Of a stretch of 64,000 bases of DNA, positions 10,445 through 22,545 are shown one piece after another. The notes below the pieces were generated by a model. That model saw only the letters and a program-made list of their open reading frames with translations. It was not told where the DNA came from and made no database searches. The stretch is from Azolla caroliniana. Its lineage: Eukaryota > Polypodiophyta. The stretch's first letter is position 1. Each line of letters starts with the position of its first letter. The DNA lies in assembly GCA_043228905.1 (NCBI GenBank), contig JBHGNT010000006.1, positions 5,642,001 to 5,706,000 on the forward strand, read 5' to 3'. Made by a program: the position numbers and the translations under genes.

Positions 10445-12346
10445 ATGAAGCTTGTTGCAGAGCTATGGAACAGGGGATCACAATTTGTGCATAGCATGGG
10501 TCCAAATATTCGTTTTCTTCACTCGTCTTTTGACAAAAAGAAGCTTTTGATTGAACCCAAATCTGATAAAGAAAGGTTGAAACTCGGGCTTCCTCTGAGA
10601 GAGCCATGGTTTGAGATAAAACCTTTTAATGAGAAGAAGAAGAACTTCATCCTTGGCTTGAAAGAGATCTTAAACTCTCAGCCTTCCCAGAGCATAGAAG
10701 TAGCTGATTTAGGTCAATGCAGAGAAGAACTGGATATTATGAAAGCGGGGAAACAGAAGAAAATCGCAATATATGTCCGGAAATACCCACGAGCTTTCAC
10801 TCTTCATTCTTGTTATAACCATAACAATAGGAAGAGGACATGGTGTAAATTCAATGGAGAGGCTCAGAGGCTTCTAGAAGAGGAGAGAGAGATATTTGAT
10901 CGATTCGAACCTCAGCTAGTGGAAAAACTACGGAAGGTTCTAATGATCTCAATGAAAAAACGCCTCCGAATCGATGCACTTGAACGAGTAAGAGAATCTC
11001 TTGGTTTGCCTTTTGATTTCAAAGAGAGGTTAGTAAAAAAATACCCACAGTTTTTCTCTCTTAAAGAGAGGAAAGGCTGGCTGTATGTTGAACTTTGTGG
11101 TGATTGGGATGAAGGTCTAGCTGTTTCTACTCTTGAAAAGAATGCACTGGTTCCGAATGAAGGAAAATCCAAAAAGAAGAAGATGAAGAAGAATGCCATG
11201 AATCTTGGAGATGATATTGCTTTGCAATCTATAACAGAGGACAATGAACAGGAGAGCCTATTAAATGCCCCTGTTGTGCAGGGAAATAGTCGACGAATCT
11301 CAACCAATTCAGAAGATGTATGTCACGGAATCTTGAGCAAAGATTTGCAGTGTGTTTGTCCAGGGATGTCAACGGAGGATTCAGAAGACGAACATCAGGG
11401 AATCTTGAGTGAAGATGCAGAATATGTTCGTAGTGTGCCGACAGAGGATTTTGAATATGTGCATCGACCATTCAAGGAAGATGAACATGTTCATAATGGA
11501 GTCTTAACTGAGGATACACAATCTGTGCATTGGGACTCACATCAAGGAATCTCAACTGAGGATGGAGAAATTCATCAGCAAATCTCGGTTGAGGGTTCAG
11601 AATATGTTCATCAAGGAATGTTGATTGAGGATTTGAAATATGCAATTCAGACCAAGGATCCAGAGCCTACGACTGCAGAAGACAAGCTACATGTTGATCT
11701 ATCAAATATAGGCGATGACTCTTTCGGAGATACACAATGCTTGCGTTTCCCATGGAAGAATAAAAAGGGGCTTCAGCCCAGAAGGAAGAAGGCAGAGAAG
11801 ATTGAAGAATTTCAATCTTTGCCTTATGTTTCACCATACAAAAATTCTCGTGATTTGGATCTTTCACCAGATTCTATTGAGGCAGAGAAATTTGCAGTGG
11901 CTGTAGTTCATGAGTTCCTAAGCCTTACATTAGAGAAAAGGGCGACAATAGATCAGTTACAGCAACTTTGCAAGCCATATCGGCTACCGCATTGTTTGGT
12001 AGATTTTTTTATCAAATATGATGGAATCTTCTATGTCGTAAAAGGGGAAAAGAGATCACACGTGTTCTTGAAAGAAGCTTATAAAGAATCATTATTGATT
12101 GAGAAAGAACCATTGGTTGTTTGGCAAGAACGTTTCGTAGAGTTTTGTGTTGGCAGCAACATTGAGCAAGATGAAGCTATAAAAGGGAAAGAAGTGATAG
12201 AAAAGAAGAAACCTGTTCTTAAAGGGTATTATTTTAAGGGGTCAGAAGAATACTTTGGGAAAGAGGGTTACAAAGTTCCCTCTTTAAAAGCAAGTCTTGG
12301 ACTTGATCGAAGTAAGAAGCCACCAGAACGTAGATGTAATGGATAA
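10445..12346 (+). CDS. PORR-domain organellar RNA-binding protein (WTF1-like)
   Basis: The PORR (plant organelle RNA recognition) family binds and helps splice group II introns in chloroplasts or mitochondria. The gene is one uninterrupted frame of 633 residues. The N-terminus is basic and hydroxylated with no early acidic residues beyond one Glu, in keeping with an organellar presequence. The first part of the domain runs from about residue 66 to 237 and shows the typical patterns: an LKEIL helix, a YVRKYPRAF block, AQRLLEEER, a LVEKLRKVLM(I/M)S helix, LGLPFDF, KKYPQFF and an AVSTLEK end. The second part runs from about 451 to 570, with LPYVSPY, AVAVVHEFLSLTLEKR, GIFYV, VFLKEAY and LIEKEPLVV. 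Between them lies an acidic insert of about 200 residues with imperfect repeats, absent from the usual family layout. Intronless structure is common in this family. Confidence 0.93.
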   Translation: MKLVAELWNRGSQFVHSMGPNIRFLHSSFDKKKLLIEPKSDKERLKLGLPLREPWFEIKPFNEKKKNFILGLKEILNSQPSQSIEVADLGQCREELDIMKAGKQKKIAIYVRKYPRAFTLHSCYNHNNRKRTWCKFNGEAQRLLEEEREIFDRFEPQLVEKLRKVLMISMKKRLRIDALERVRESLGLPFDFKERLVKKYPQFFSLKERKGWLYVELCGDWDEGLAVSTLEKNALVPNEGKSKKKKMKKNAMNLGDDIALQSITEDNEQESLLNAPVVQGNSRRISTNSEDVCHGILSKDLQCVCPGMSTEDSEDEHQGILSEDAEYVRSVPTEDFEYVHRPFKEDEHVHNGVLTEDTQSVHWDSHQGISTEDGEIHQQISVEGSEYVHQGMLIEDLKYAIQTKDPEPTTAEDKLHVDLSNIGDDSFGDTQCLRFPWKNKKGLQPRRKKAEKIEEFQSLPYVSPYKNSRDLDLSPDSIEAEKFAVAVVHEFLSLTLEKRATIDQLQQLCKPYRLPHCLVDFFIKYDGIFYVVKGEKRSHVFLKEAYKESLLIEKEPLVVWQERFVEFCVGSNIEQDEAIKGKEVIEKKKPVLKGYYFKGSEEYFGKEGYKVPSLKASLGLDRSKKPPERRCNG

Positions 12347-13000
12347 ATATGTACATATTGTTTATTCAGCATGAGAAACAATGCTAAACGACTAACATCT
12401 GGAGATATTTAGAAAACATATCCAACTCCAAAGCAATTCATTGGAAGTTCATTTGGTGCTGTTTACATTAAATGAGTCAAACCTGGTGAAAACTAGAAAT
12501 CATTAAGTCTCATGTTTTTCATTATTTTATGAATGTTAAAAAAACATTGATAGTAAGAATATGAGTAGGTAATCGTGTTTTAGCCTTCCAAGAACTCACG
12601 CTATCCCTCTGTTGTCTTATGTGTAGGCTGTGGATCATTGTAATGTATGTTGCTTGATAGCATTGATTATGCTATAAACTAGATATAATCTATAATATTT
12701 GCATCCATGAGGATTATTCTAATTAGTAATTGTTAAGGAAATAGATTAAGCCTTGTTCTAGAGAGAGAACAGTCTATATCAGGGTTCTGATTAAACATCG
12801 TGGTGAGGCAGAAAGAGTAGCAATGAAACAAAATAACTGTGGTAACTGTCATGAGAAATTTTGAATGTTTTGATCAGAACTTTTATATCTCTTGATAATA
12901 AGACTTATGGTAATGTAGAGAACACATACATTGGCTACAGTATGAAATTACGAATTACAATACGCACAGGGTATTAATGTAAATATATTCACCATATATT
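12347..13000. other. Intergenic, 3' flank of PORR gene
   Basis: The sequence is AT-rich and presumably contains the PORR 3'UTR. I see no further gene or repeat before the tandem duplication at 13001. Confidence 0.6.
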
Positions 13001-13300
13001 CACAAACACCAGAAATGACAAATATCATATAATCAAAGTGGCCGTAACATAAATATAAAATACCTTTCAAAAACTTGTCTAGTAAAGCAGTTTGAATCAA
13101 CCTTCACAGGATAGTCACATTTCAATGCACTTCATTATTTGAACCCAAAACACAAACACCAGAAATGACAAATATCATATATTCAAAGTGGCCGTAACAT
13201 AAATATAAAATACCTTTCAAAAACTTGTCTAGTAAAGCAGTTTGAATCAACCTTCACAGGATAGTCACATTTCAATGCACTTCATTATTTGAACCCAAAA
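13001..13300. repeat. 150-bp near-perfect tandem duplication
   Basis: Bases 13001-13150 and 13151-13300 are the same 150-bp unit, differing at about one base ('ataatc' against 'atattc'). The unit begins cacaaacaccagaaatgaca and ends gaacccaaaa. It lies between two convergent genes. Such identity means a recent duplication or an assembly artefact. Confidence 0.97.
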
Positions 13301-13624
13301 CTAAGTAAAAAGGCATGAAAAGAATGGCAAATTATACTTAATAAAAACTTCAAATTTATATACACTTTGAGCACATCATTAGTGCAGAGGCACAAAAGCA
13401 AAGCTTTACCCTTTACCACAAAAGACTGTGGTCCAGAGAAGTGACCATTCCTGTAATGTCACCCTAGCTAAAAATGTCATGGAGGAGCTTATAATATGTT
13501 GTAATACAAAGAAGAAATATCCAACTATATATACACACTATTGGACCCCATTAATAAGAGGGAATTTTTTTAAAAACATATTTTACAATGTTTCCCTCTA
13601 GCTTATCTCCCAATTGCTTGCTTC

Positions 13625-16600
13625 TCATCCATGCTTTGTAAGCTTCCCTTGGAAAAACCTAGCAAAAGTGCCCTTGAATTTGCTCTTTTTATGAAAGGTT
13701 CGAACATCCGACCTCTTCGGTGATTCGGCATAAGTTTGTATTTGCGTTGGTGTTGTATGTGTATTCTTGGTGGAGAATCTAGGAAGTTTTATCATAGAGT
13801 TGCTTCTATCATCATGTGCACTGGTATGACTATTCACTGACATTTGATGAGCCATCTTGAAGCTGCTTGTTTCCATCATCTTGGGATTATATGCATCATA
13901 GCTTCTGCGTCCATTAATAATATAGGATGTGCTCCTATGAAAAGAAAACATTGTTGTTGGTTCACAATAAATGTTCAAAAATGTGATGATAATGTATATA
14001 TGATCGAAAAGCATTTAGTATTAATATTCAAGTAATAACACAACTATTTACTTGCACAAATAAAAACTGTGGTTGAAACTTGAACTCGCTCACTATAGAT
14101 GTTCAAGAATGTAATGATAAAGACATTTAGGGTGTAAACCAGTAACACTGGATTTTCTCTTATACAAAACAAATGTCTGTTAATTCACAAATAACATTCA
14201 ATGCAATATCTATGAATCAAAATTGTGATTTAATTCATATATAAAGCGTCGACAATAGATTTTTCCACACCTGTTTTTATCAGGTAAGACTGCTAGTTCA
14301 TGAGACTCCAGAGATAGCGCCTCTATGTCACCGATCCGCCTCTCCCTCCCAAAGCAAGGTTCATTTTCCATATCTTGTGTAATATGATTTGAAGGAAGTT
14401 TGTGAGAAACATTATATATGGTTTGATTCTGATACAAAGATCCCATATCCTGCTTTGAACTTGGGTTAATCCCGATAGTTCTTGAGAGCTTTTCATCATA
14501 GTCCTTGATCACTGATCCTTGTGTTGCTCCGAGCTTTTCAATACCCAGTGGGAGTGAAGCTAGTGTTGTCCTTATTTCTATGGGGAAACCAATAACTGAT
14601 TCAAATAGAGACATGATGCTCTTCTGTGACCTCTCGCAATTCAACTTGTGATCTGGATAATAAACCTCCAAATTGACAATGGCATCCACTACACACATTA
14701 AAAAATACCAAGTATATAAGGTATTTTGAAAAGAAAATATAAAAACCGGTAAGGGGTATCATATGTAATAGAACTTTTCCAACTCTTTTAGGTTTTATAT
14801 ACAAAGGAAAAGCAGCCATTTCTCTCAACTTATTGGGTTTTCACCGGAATATCGCTATGTTTTAAATAATTACCAAAATAGCTTTCTTGTAGTACAAAAT
14901 TTACTACATAGGGGTACTCTGGTGATTTTTTGGAAACTCTGGGGATACTTTGGTGCTTTGACCTTCATACTACTAATATTTATAAGCTTACCCTCCGAGA
15001 TTGCTATAGATATAAGTTTGACACTAGTGAAAAGAAATTGCTTCAGAGGTTGTAATCGGCATTTCTCGATCACTGCTTGCCAGATGTCATCCAGCTTGGA
15101 ATGACCAACCTCATTTTTACCAATAAATGATCCATTTTCTATTCTATCTTGAAAACACGATATTTCTGACATTCGCTGCACTGGCTCATGATAATGCCTT
15201 TGTAGGTTAACTCTTCCTTGTGGATTTCCTTGTGGACTCGGGCCTTTTGTCCAGTACACAACTTTTTCATGACCAACTCCATTATGTTCATCTTTGCTTT
15301 CCAGATTCAAATACTCCAAAGTTACATTTCGGGGGAAACTTGTGTTAGTATTCTCCGCTACCCGTGTTTTCTTTTCAGATGACTGATGATGATGATGCTC
15401 CATATCAGTGGCTTCATTCTCACCTCCATCATCAACAGGACTTTGTGTGACACTTGTACCAGCACATGATGTAGTGCATATGTATGAGCTATGATCGGGG
15501 CCAAGTTGAAGGAGCGCAGCAGTTAACCAAGTAGCTCTGTCGTTAGAAGCCCTGAGCTGCTTTTCAGCTTCTGACAACGTTTTCATTGCCACTCGTAGCC
15601 TCTCCAATTTCTCTTCCGAGACTAGACAAGTTGAACTTACATTAGCATAATCCCACAAACATGTGTCACTTCAAATGACTAAGATTAATGTAAAGTTGAT
15701 AAAAATGAAATACGACAATATAATGTTGATAATACAATTCATTTAATCAGAAACGTAATGAGCTAAGTGTGTGGCTTCTTGGTTATCATATCAATATATA
15801 GTGAGGAAAACAATGATGAACAAGAAGTTACGATGCCAATACATAGGTGCAGGAAATGAAGAATCAAACAAAGAAATGGTTTATTGGATAAACTCTTTGT
15901 TTTAACATTTGGGTGCTTGGTTCATTTCAGTAGCAATTCAATACTTACAAAATTGCTTTTGAAAGAAACCTTTTCTTTGTTTATCTGTAAACTTGAAACT
16001 GCCTGCTAGAATATCAGTTATTAAAGTTGCCAATTGTGACATCAAGGAAAGCGGTTCGAGGCCAGAATCTATAAGCTCTCTTGCCTTCCTTACAGTGGTC
16101 ACAGTAGACGCTTGCAACGCAGAGTCCAACAAGCTTAGCATTTTCTCATCTGATGCAGAGCCAACCTGATGAAGAAGTGAAAACAATGTTTGTATTAAGA
16201 GGTAAAGTTTATAGAGGAAATAGGTCAAGCAATTAGTATAAAGAAAAATCAATCGAGTAAATAGAATCAACAAAAGGCATGTATGTGAGATAAAAACGGA
16301 AACCATTGCTACTAATAGTACCAGTTCCTGAACTGTTGAAGAATTTATCTGCTGTCCTAACAAACTGACTTGATCAAGCGTTATTTCTGCATCCCGCAGA
16401 GAACCATCAGATCTCGATGCAATAAGCTGCAATGTTCCAATATCCACTGCTAGATCTTCTAGCATTGCTAGCTTCTGTAGCCTTTTAACGATCTCAGCAT
16501 CTCTTATTTTCGGAAAAAGGAATTTGTGGCATCTTGAAACTACAGTCCGAGGGAGCCGATCCGGATCAGTAGTGATGAGGATGAACACAACATTCATGGG

Positions 16601-18499
16601 AGGTTCCTCTAATATCTTCAGAAGTGCATTCCATGTCTCCGTAGCTAGAACATGGCACTCATCTATGATAAACACCTTGTACGGAGATGGAGTAGGCAAT
16701 AGTGTTTCCTCTAAAAGGCCCTTAACTCTCTCAATCCCATTGTTACTCGCCGCATCAACTTCTCTAACCTCAGGACACTTACCTAACGCTACACTAATAC
16801 ATTCGTTGCAAACTCCACAAGGCTTTTCTCTTTCAGTTGATAAGCAAAGGAGAGCAGATGCAAATATTCTTGCAGCTGATGTTTTTCCAGTTCCTCTAGA
16901 CCCTTGGAAAAGGTATACGGGAGCAATCTTCCCTTTTGAAATAGCATTAGAAAGGGCTTGTGTCACGATACGCTGCCCAACTATGTCTTCAAACACTTTC
17001 GGCCGATACTTCTGACTTAAATTTCGAGGCTTATATTCGCAAAGAGCAAGTTCTTTGCAATCTGTGACAGCGAGTTGACACTCTTCTACATTTGCCACTC
17101 TGACTATCTTACCAGTGTTATGTCTATCTGGAGCATCATTACCTGATTCCAATTCTAGCTCTCCTTCAAGCTCACCCATTGACGGCCCATCATTCGAAGA
17201 TGCCACCAACTCATCATCACTTCCATTGTAGTCATCTAACTCAGTCAAGAAAAGGAATGGCTCGGCCTCAGCTTTCATGTGTGGATAAGAAACTCTTCTC
17301 AATTGCTTACTCAAAAGCATAGATTGGGCCTCAGAACTTAGATTGCTCCTTCGTCTTGTTGACGACTTTGAATCGGGAGGCAAACCTAAGTTTTCTCGAC
17401 CACTGAATAGATGCCTTGTATCTAGTTTTTTAGAATGTTTGCTGTGATGTTGGATTCCTTCACTTTCCTTCTTGAAAGGCAATTGCACGGTGTTTACCTC
17501 ATTGTCAAGTAAGGTTGATTCCCATGGAATGGGTCTTGAATTGTGCAATAGTCGTTGTCGAGCTATATAACTGGCAGAATTGCTAAGCATTGGTATAGCT
17601 TTTGAAGCATTTTTTATGTTTCCTGACTGTTTCCTTTGTGGTCGGAGTGATTCGTGTGAAGAAAGATGATGAATGTGTGATCTCAAACTTGGTTTCCTTC
17701 CCAAAGCTTCATTTCCGTTCAATACAACCCCACTTGGCCATTCATCGGTGGTGTCACTTCCTTCTTCATTGTAATGGAAAGGTTCCTCTAACATGAAGGA
17801 AGGCTGGGAAGGAATAAAAGAATGCATTTCTTCACTAGGATCGAGCACCAAAGGCGAAAATACTTGCTCATTTTTCTTCAGCATGTGGCCATGTACCAAT
17901 CTAGAAGTAGTTTCCATGGATTTCAGTCTTCCATCCTCAACTTGACAAGCTTTGGATTGTTTCCTATTCCATGCCTCAGATGATGCTTCTAGTTGAAGAC
18001 CCTCAATGATAGAAGTGTTGACATGACCTCTCACACCATGATTTGAATTTCTCCAATTATGTAAAACAGAAGCTGATTCACCTACTGATTTACAACACCC
18101 CAATCCATAGTCCTCTCCACGGACTCTCGCATTTTCTAAACAACTTCTCGAGCATTCACATTCGGACTCTTCAGAAGTCAAGTCCCAACCTAATATCGTG
18201 GAATCAGGATGCTCATGAAATATATCTGTTTTTGGGGAACCATGATGGTGTTCATGAAGTGTATGAAAATCCTTCACTGATGAAGGTGTTTTAGTGACTT
18301 TTCTTCCTGTGTTTATTTTAAGATGCTTCCTTCTGCCATTTCTTTTGCTACCACCCCCAACATGTACCTTCTCACAATCTTGTCGTGTTATGTTCACTTC
18401 ACTTGTAGGTACTGTAGAAGCGCTTCCAAAAACGGGGGATTTTCTAACAGGATCTCGGATCCCCTTAGATTTGTTATTAGTTTTTAATAACTCCTTCAT
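13625..18499 (-). CDS. STICHEL-like protein (DnaX/AAA+ homologue), five exons
   Basis: STICHEL-family proteins are plant homologues of bacterial DNA polymerase III gamma/tau; in Arabidopsis STICHEL controls trichome branching. The model is the complement of 16322-18499, 15949-16165, 14992-15621, 14271-14688 and 13625-13934, which totals 3753 nt and 1250 residues, close to the family length. All introns have GT donors and AG acceptors, and the phases match (0, 1, 1, 2). The first exon starts MKELLKTNNK and holds a long Ser-rich, low-complexity N-part. The AAA+ core follows: YRPKVFEDIVGQ, Walker A GSRGTGKTS (about residue 530), a Cys cluster CGVCNEC with a further Cys (about 562), Walker B VFIIDECH (about 606) and the VVSRC sensor (about 656). 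Later exons carry LKTLSEAEKQLR-like and LDDIWQAVIEKC blocks typical of STICHEL C-regions. A short upstream exon cannot be excluded. Confidence 0.94.
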
Positions 18500-19330
18500 T
18501 GTATGAAATTTGAATATACCTTGGTTCTCTTACTTCCAATATGATTGATTTTCTGAAATAAAACATGAGCACTTGATGAATGAATGCCCATTTCTGGTAA
18601 CACATCAGAAATATTAAACTGGATATTCATCCAAAGAAAGCAATATTAAACCCAAATGTAGTCCAAAGAAAGTGTTATTAAACACAATTTTCCACAGAAG
18701 GATCAGAAAAGAAAGTTAAAGATATACAGATTCAGCAAAGTGATATTGAAACCAATTTACATGGATTCTTCAGAAAACAAAAATTTATCAGGTTTGCCAT
18801 GCGGCCAAAGACCACAATATTTAAAACAATATCAATGGACTGATCAGAAAACGTGGATGTATCAAAATCCATGAAATACGATGACAAGAGGCCTGTATGT
18901 ATGTATATATAAACAAAACTGAACAAATATCGATTACTATCTACAAAACATTGAGAACCCATATTTATTTTTTAAGTTATCCCATTTACAATGAAAAGCA
19001 GAATAATATTTTGTAATCAAAAGCCGCTCAGATTATATGGCAAAAACAATCTTGCAGAAAAAAACATAAGAATCACTTCCTCCAAAAACCAGAAAGAAGG
19101 GCAGAGAAGAGAGACGTCGTTTCTAATGAATATGATGCACAAAATGCATGTATGGATAGAATGGAAAAGACACAAAAACATGAATAGTATGGTACGGAAA
19201 TATGATTGAAGGCTTTCGGTATACATATAAGGAAGACAAAGCATACCCGAACTAATGTTGTTGATATGGAAGGATCCCTCTGCATCTAACTCTCCTGTAA
19301 AACCAAATACAAATACATTTAGTGAAACAT
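18500..19330. other. Upstream region of STICHEL-like gene
   Basis: The sequence is AT-rich and likely holds the 5'UTR, perhaps with 5'UTR introns, and the promoter of the minus-strand STICHEL-like gene. Short reading frames on both strands show no recognisable family. Confidence 0.5.
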
Positions 19331-19900
19331 GAGCATACAATTCTATCAAGAAACTTATTCCTCTGTTTTCCTTTTCTCAAATCAAAATATCATCTGCTCT
19401 CTTTTCATGTCAATATATCCTCTCTTTCCTATTTTCATGTAAAAAAACACTGTTTTTCTCTCTTTTTTCTATCAACATCTACTCTGTTTCCATTTTTTAT
19501 ATCAACAAATTTACTATGGTTTTCTTTTCTGGGCATTATCAATATCTTTCTACTCTTGCTTCCATATCTGAATTGACTCTGGTTCTCATATATATAGATT
19601 GCCTCTGTTTCCACATCTGAGAATTTACTTTGTTTTCCCCCATATGTAGACATTTCTTTTGTTTCCATGTCTGAATTTTTAGTCTACTTTCATACATGTG
19701 CATGCACACACATTTACTCTGTTTCCAAAATCAAAGTGCTAATAAATACTCCCGTTCCCATTATATCACCATTCATATACATAAAATTTACTCTGTTTTC
19801 AAAAATCGAAGTGCCAATTAATACTCCCGTTTACATTATATCATCATTCATAACCAACATTTATATACACTGTGTTTCTAATCGTCATGCTACATACTCC
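19331..19900. repeat. Degenerate pyrimidine-rich tandem repeat field
   Basis: Variants of 'tctactctgtttccat' recur with spacing of roughly 35-75 bp. Between about 19710 and 19860 a longer unit of about 75 bp occurs twice ('tttactctgtttcaaaa..', 'tactcccgtt..', 'cattatatca'). The reading frames over it are translations of the repeat. Confidence 0.7.
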
Positions 19901-19903
19901 GAG

Positions 19904-20146
19904 CTCTGTGATATGGTAATCATCAATGACATTAGTGTTAATTACCATAGTTAGGAAGATGATTAGGCACCATTACTCTACCTCAACCTTTGAGGTATGG
20001 TAATCAACAATATTATCAGCGCTAATTACCATGATTAGTGAGAAGATTAGTCGCCCCTATTCTACTTCAACTTCTGTGATAGGGTAATCATCAATATCAT
20101 TAGTTCTAATTACCATGATTAGGGGGGGTGACTAGGCACCACCATT
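19904..20146. repeat. Three-copy 84-bp minisatellite
   Basis: Three imperfect copies begin near 19905, 19989 and 20073. Each contains 'ggtaatca.caat', 'taattaccat' and a 'gattag..gc' block. There is no coding signal. Confidence 0.85.
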
Positions 20147-20376
20147 AAGTCTGAAATACATTGAGTCATGACTCATTTTGGCGGTGGTTTCTACATAAAG
20201 GAATGATTTTCAATAGAAATTTTTGTGCTCAACGTTATATACGTAAGTTATATGTATGGTTTGTTGGGCCTTGTGAAAGAAAACCCAATTTTAGAAGGTT
20301 TGTCCATGGAATCACTTTGAGGTGATCTCCGAGTTTTGAAATTCGGATTGAACTCGGGAACCCGCGGGCCGCGAGT

Positions 20377-20510
20377 TCCAAAAACTCGTTTCTTTCAATG
20401 TCCGAGGAAGAAGCGGGAAGATTTCCGGCAAAAAACTCAATCGGGAGATCCAAAAACTCGTTTCTTTCAATGTCCGAGAAAGAAGCGGGAAGATTTCCGG
20501 CAAAAAACAT
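20377..20510. repeat. Two-copy direct repeat of about 75 bp
   Basis: The block 'ccaaaaactcgtttctttca' through 'gaagatttccggcaaaaaac' occurs twice, with one clear base difference. On the minus strand both copies read in one frame with the repeated peptide FAGNLPAS..DIERNEFL, but there is no other gene support. Confidence 0.9.
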
Positions 20511-22463
20511 GAGGCATGTACTATTTCAAACCCATGGTTGTATAATTCACATCCTTCGGCGCCCAACATAGTCTACCTATTCATACCAAAATGATTTGGA
20601 TGTGTACATATATGTATTGGTGCCTTAACCCTAACCATGTTTTATTGTTCTAACTTCTAGCCTTTACCCATGACACATTTATGGTTATGTATCATTGCAT
20701 CCATTTAATGTATTGAACCACCATCTTCTTTACAGGCTTCCCTTTATTAGAAACCTCAATCTTGTTTGCAAAAAATTATGTATTGTCATACTTCATAAAT
20801 ATATGCATCACCAAACCTTCTCAAAAATATCCACTTCCCTTAGCTATTACCTTATGTTCATTATATACAACGAGTGCAGAGAAAAGCCATAGAGAGACAA
20901 TAAGACTACGTACCACTTTCTCCTCCATATGTTCACAATGCACATGCAACTTATTTCATGTATCAATGCAATCTTTTAAGAAATTGGCATTAAATAGCTC
21001 AATTTTCAAATGAACACAATGAGCAAAACAACTCACCTTGTTATCTCCTTGAAGATGAGTACTTAAGTTAAAATTTCATACGCTAAATGAGGTCTAATGA
21101 CTAGGTGCCATTAAGAATTACAGTAAGGGGATAAAGAGAGAGAAACTAGAAGTCATATTATTATTGCGTAAGGACGGGGGATAATGGGAGGACAACTACA
21201 TCGTTTATATGTTTAGTAATGAAAAGTGGCACCTTATGTAGGCATGATGCATAAGGATCGCCTTGGTAATATCCGAGAAACAATGAGTATTAGGTGAACC
21301 TTTCCTCAAGATATATCTCTATGAGTTAGGTATAGCAACAAGACGTCACACTCTCAAGAATGAATAAGTATGGATTGGACATGTGATTGGATGGACATAA
21401 ACACATATGGGTGAATAAATACACCCATATGCGATAGGATGGACATAAACACATATGGATGTATAAACACACACGCGAAGCCCCAATATTTCCCAACATT
21501 GGAGACCTTGACTCCTAAGTTGAATAAAGTATATTGCTCAAGTTTTTATGCATAGAGTATGTCGTTCACATCCTTTTATGTGGTGTACCTTCAATGTCAA
21601 TGGCCATGTCTTTCATTTTACCACAGATGTACCTACGTTATTTGCAGGTTTGGTAAACTTACAAAAGAAAGCTCATAAAATAAAATTTGTGCTTTCTTAG
21701 GTAGCATGGGAACATAAAGTGAAAACAACACTTCGTCAGTGGCACAAAATGACACAATAATTACATTTGGAATAAATGACTAACCAACATGACGTCCTTC
21801 ACAATATTCTAACACACATGACAAATTCTTACACATCATCATTACAAATTATCCTTGTAAATCACCTTCTAGTTTTATCTATCCCTCTAATAATTGGTAG
21901 AAAAATATAAAGTCAATAGAGGGTGCCCTATGCTTCGGTTAAAATGCAAAATGAACAACCTTTAGCTTGGCCTGGAGGCACATGGACACATCGAGTAGTG
22001 ATCGATCGTTTCACCTCGCTTCGACACCAATTGTCGTGGAACAACCTTTCGTAAAGGTTGCCTATTTAATTAATGTCTCTATACTCGTGTACTTAACAAC
22101 AACGTTCCCAATTTAGTCTACCCATTAAATCCCCAAAACCTTAGGCATTAGGAGCATTCCACCTACCCGACTTGAGCTAATATCACAACATTCAAACCAA
22201 TGTGTGCCTTATATCTATCTATCTATCCCTATAATGCATGTACATACATATTTATTTTAACATTATCTACTAGCTCTCTCTTGAACCTTCGATAGCTTGT
22301 AAGCTCCATATCTGCATGCACTTTTTTGGCGATAATATATGTCTCACTAGCAACAAATTCATAACCTTTTGCAGAAGATCATACTAAAATATCTCAATAG
22401 TCATAACAGGAAAGATAAATATATAGATCAAAGTATTTTTTAGCTTGGCTTATTGCATCCAAA
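20511..22463. other. Intergenic, no gene seen
   Basis: The stretch is AT-rich and holds only short unrelated reading frames. Around 21990-22060 'cgacaccaattgtcgtggaa' recalls retroelement LTR borders but has no partner in the window. Confidence 0.55.
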
Positions 22464-22545
22464 GTCGCTTTGGCCGAGTGGTTAAGGCGTGTGCCTGCTA
22501 AGTACATGGGGTTTCCCCGCGAGAGTTCGAATCTCTCAGGCGACG
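22464..22545 (+). tRNA. tRNA-Ser(GCU)
   Basis: The 82-nt sequence folds as a type II tRNA. The acceptor strands GTCGCTT and AGGCGAC pair, with one G-T. The D-arm block TGGCCGAGTGG, an anticodon loop with GCT (CTGCTAA), a long variable arm and the T-arm GAGTTCGAATCTC are all present, with discriminator G. A TTTT tract near 22562 can end Pol III transcription. The body is almost the standard plant nuclear tRNA-Ser. Confidence 0.97.

Noticed and set aside
16166-16321. Coding between the first two STICHEL-like exons
   Set aside because: The frame is open but yields a hydrophobic Leu/Phe-rich stretch absent from the family; splicing CTG/GTACTA to CAG/GTTGGC restores the expected alignment.
20235-20569. 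Minus-strand frame with repeated FAGNLPAS peptide
   Set aside because: The repeated peptide only reflects the DNA duplication at 20377-20510; there is no further gene support.
21985-22060. Possible LTR border ('ccaattgtcgtggaa')
   Set aside because: No matching second end, TATA/inverted-repeat promoter or target duplication was found nearby.
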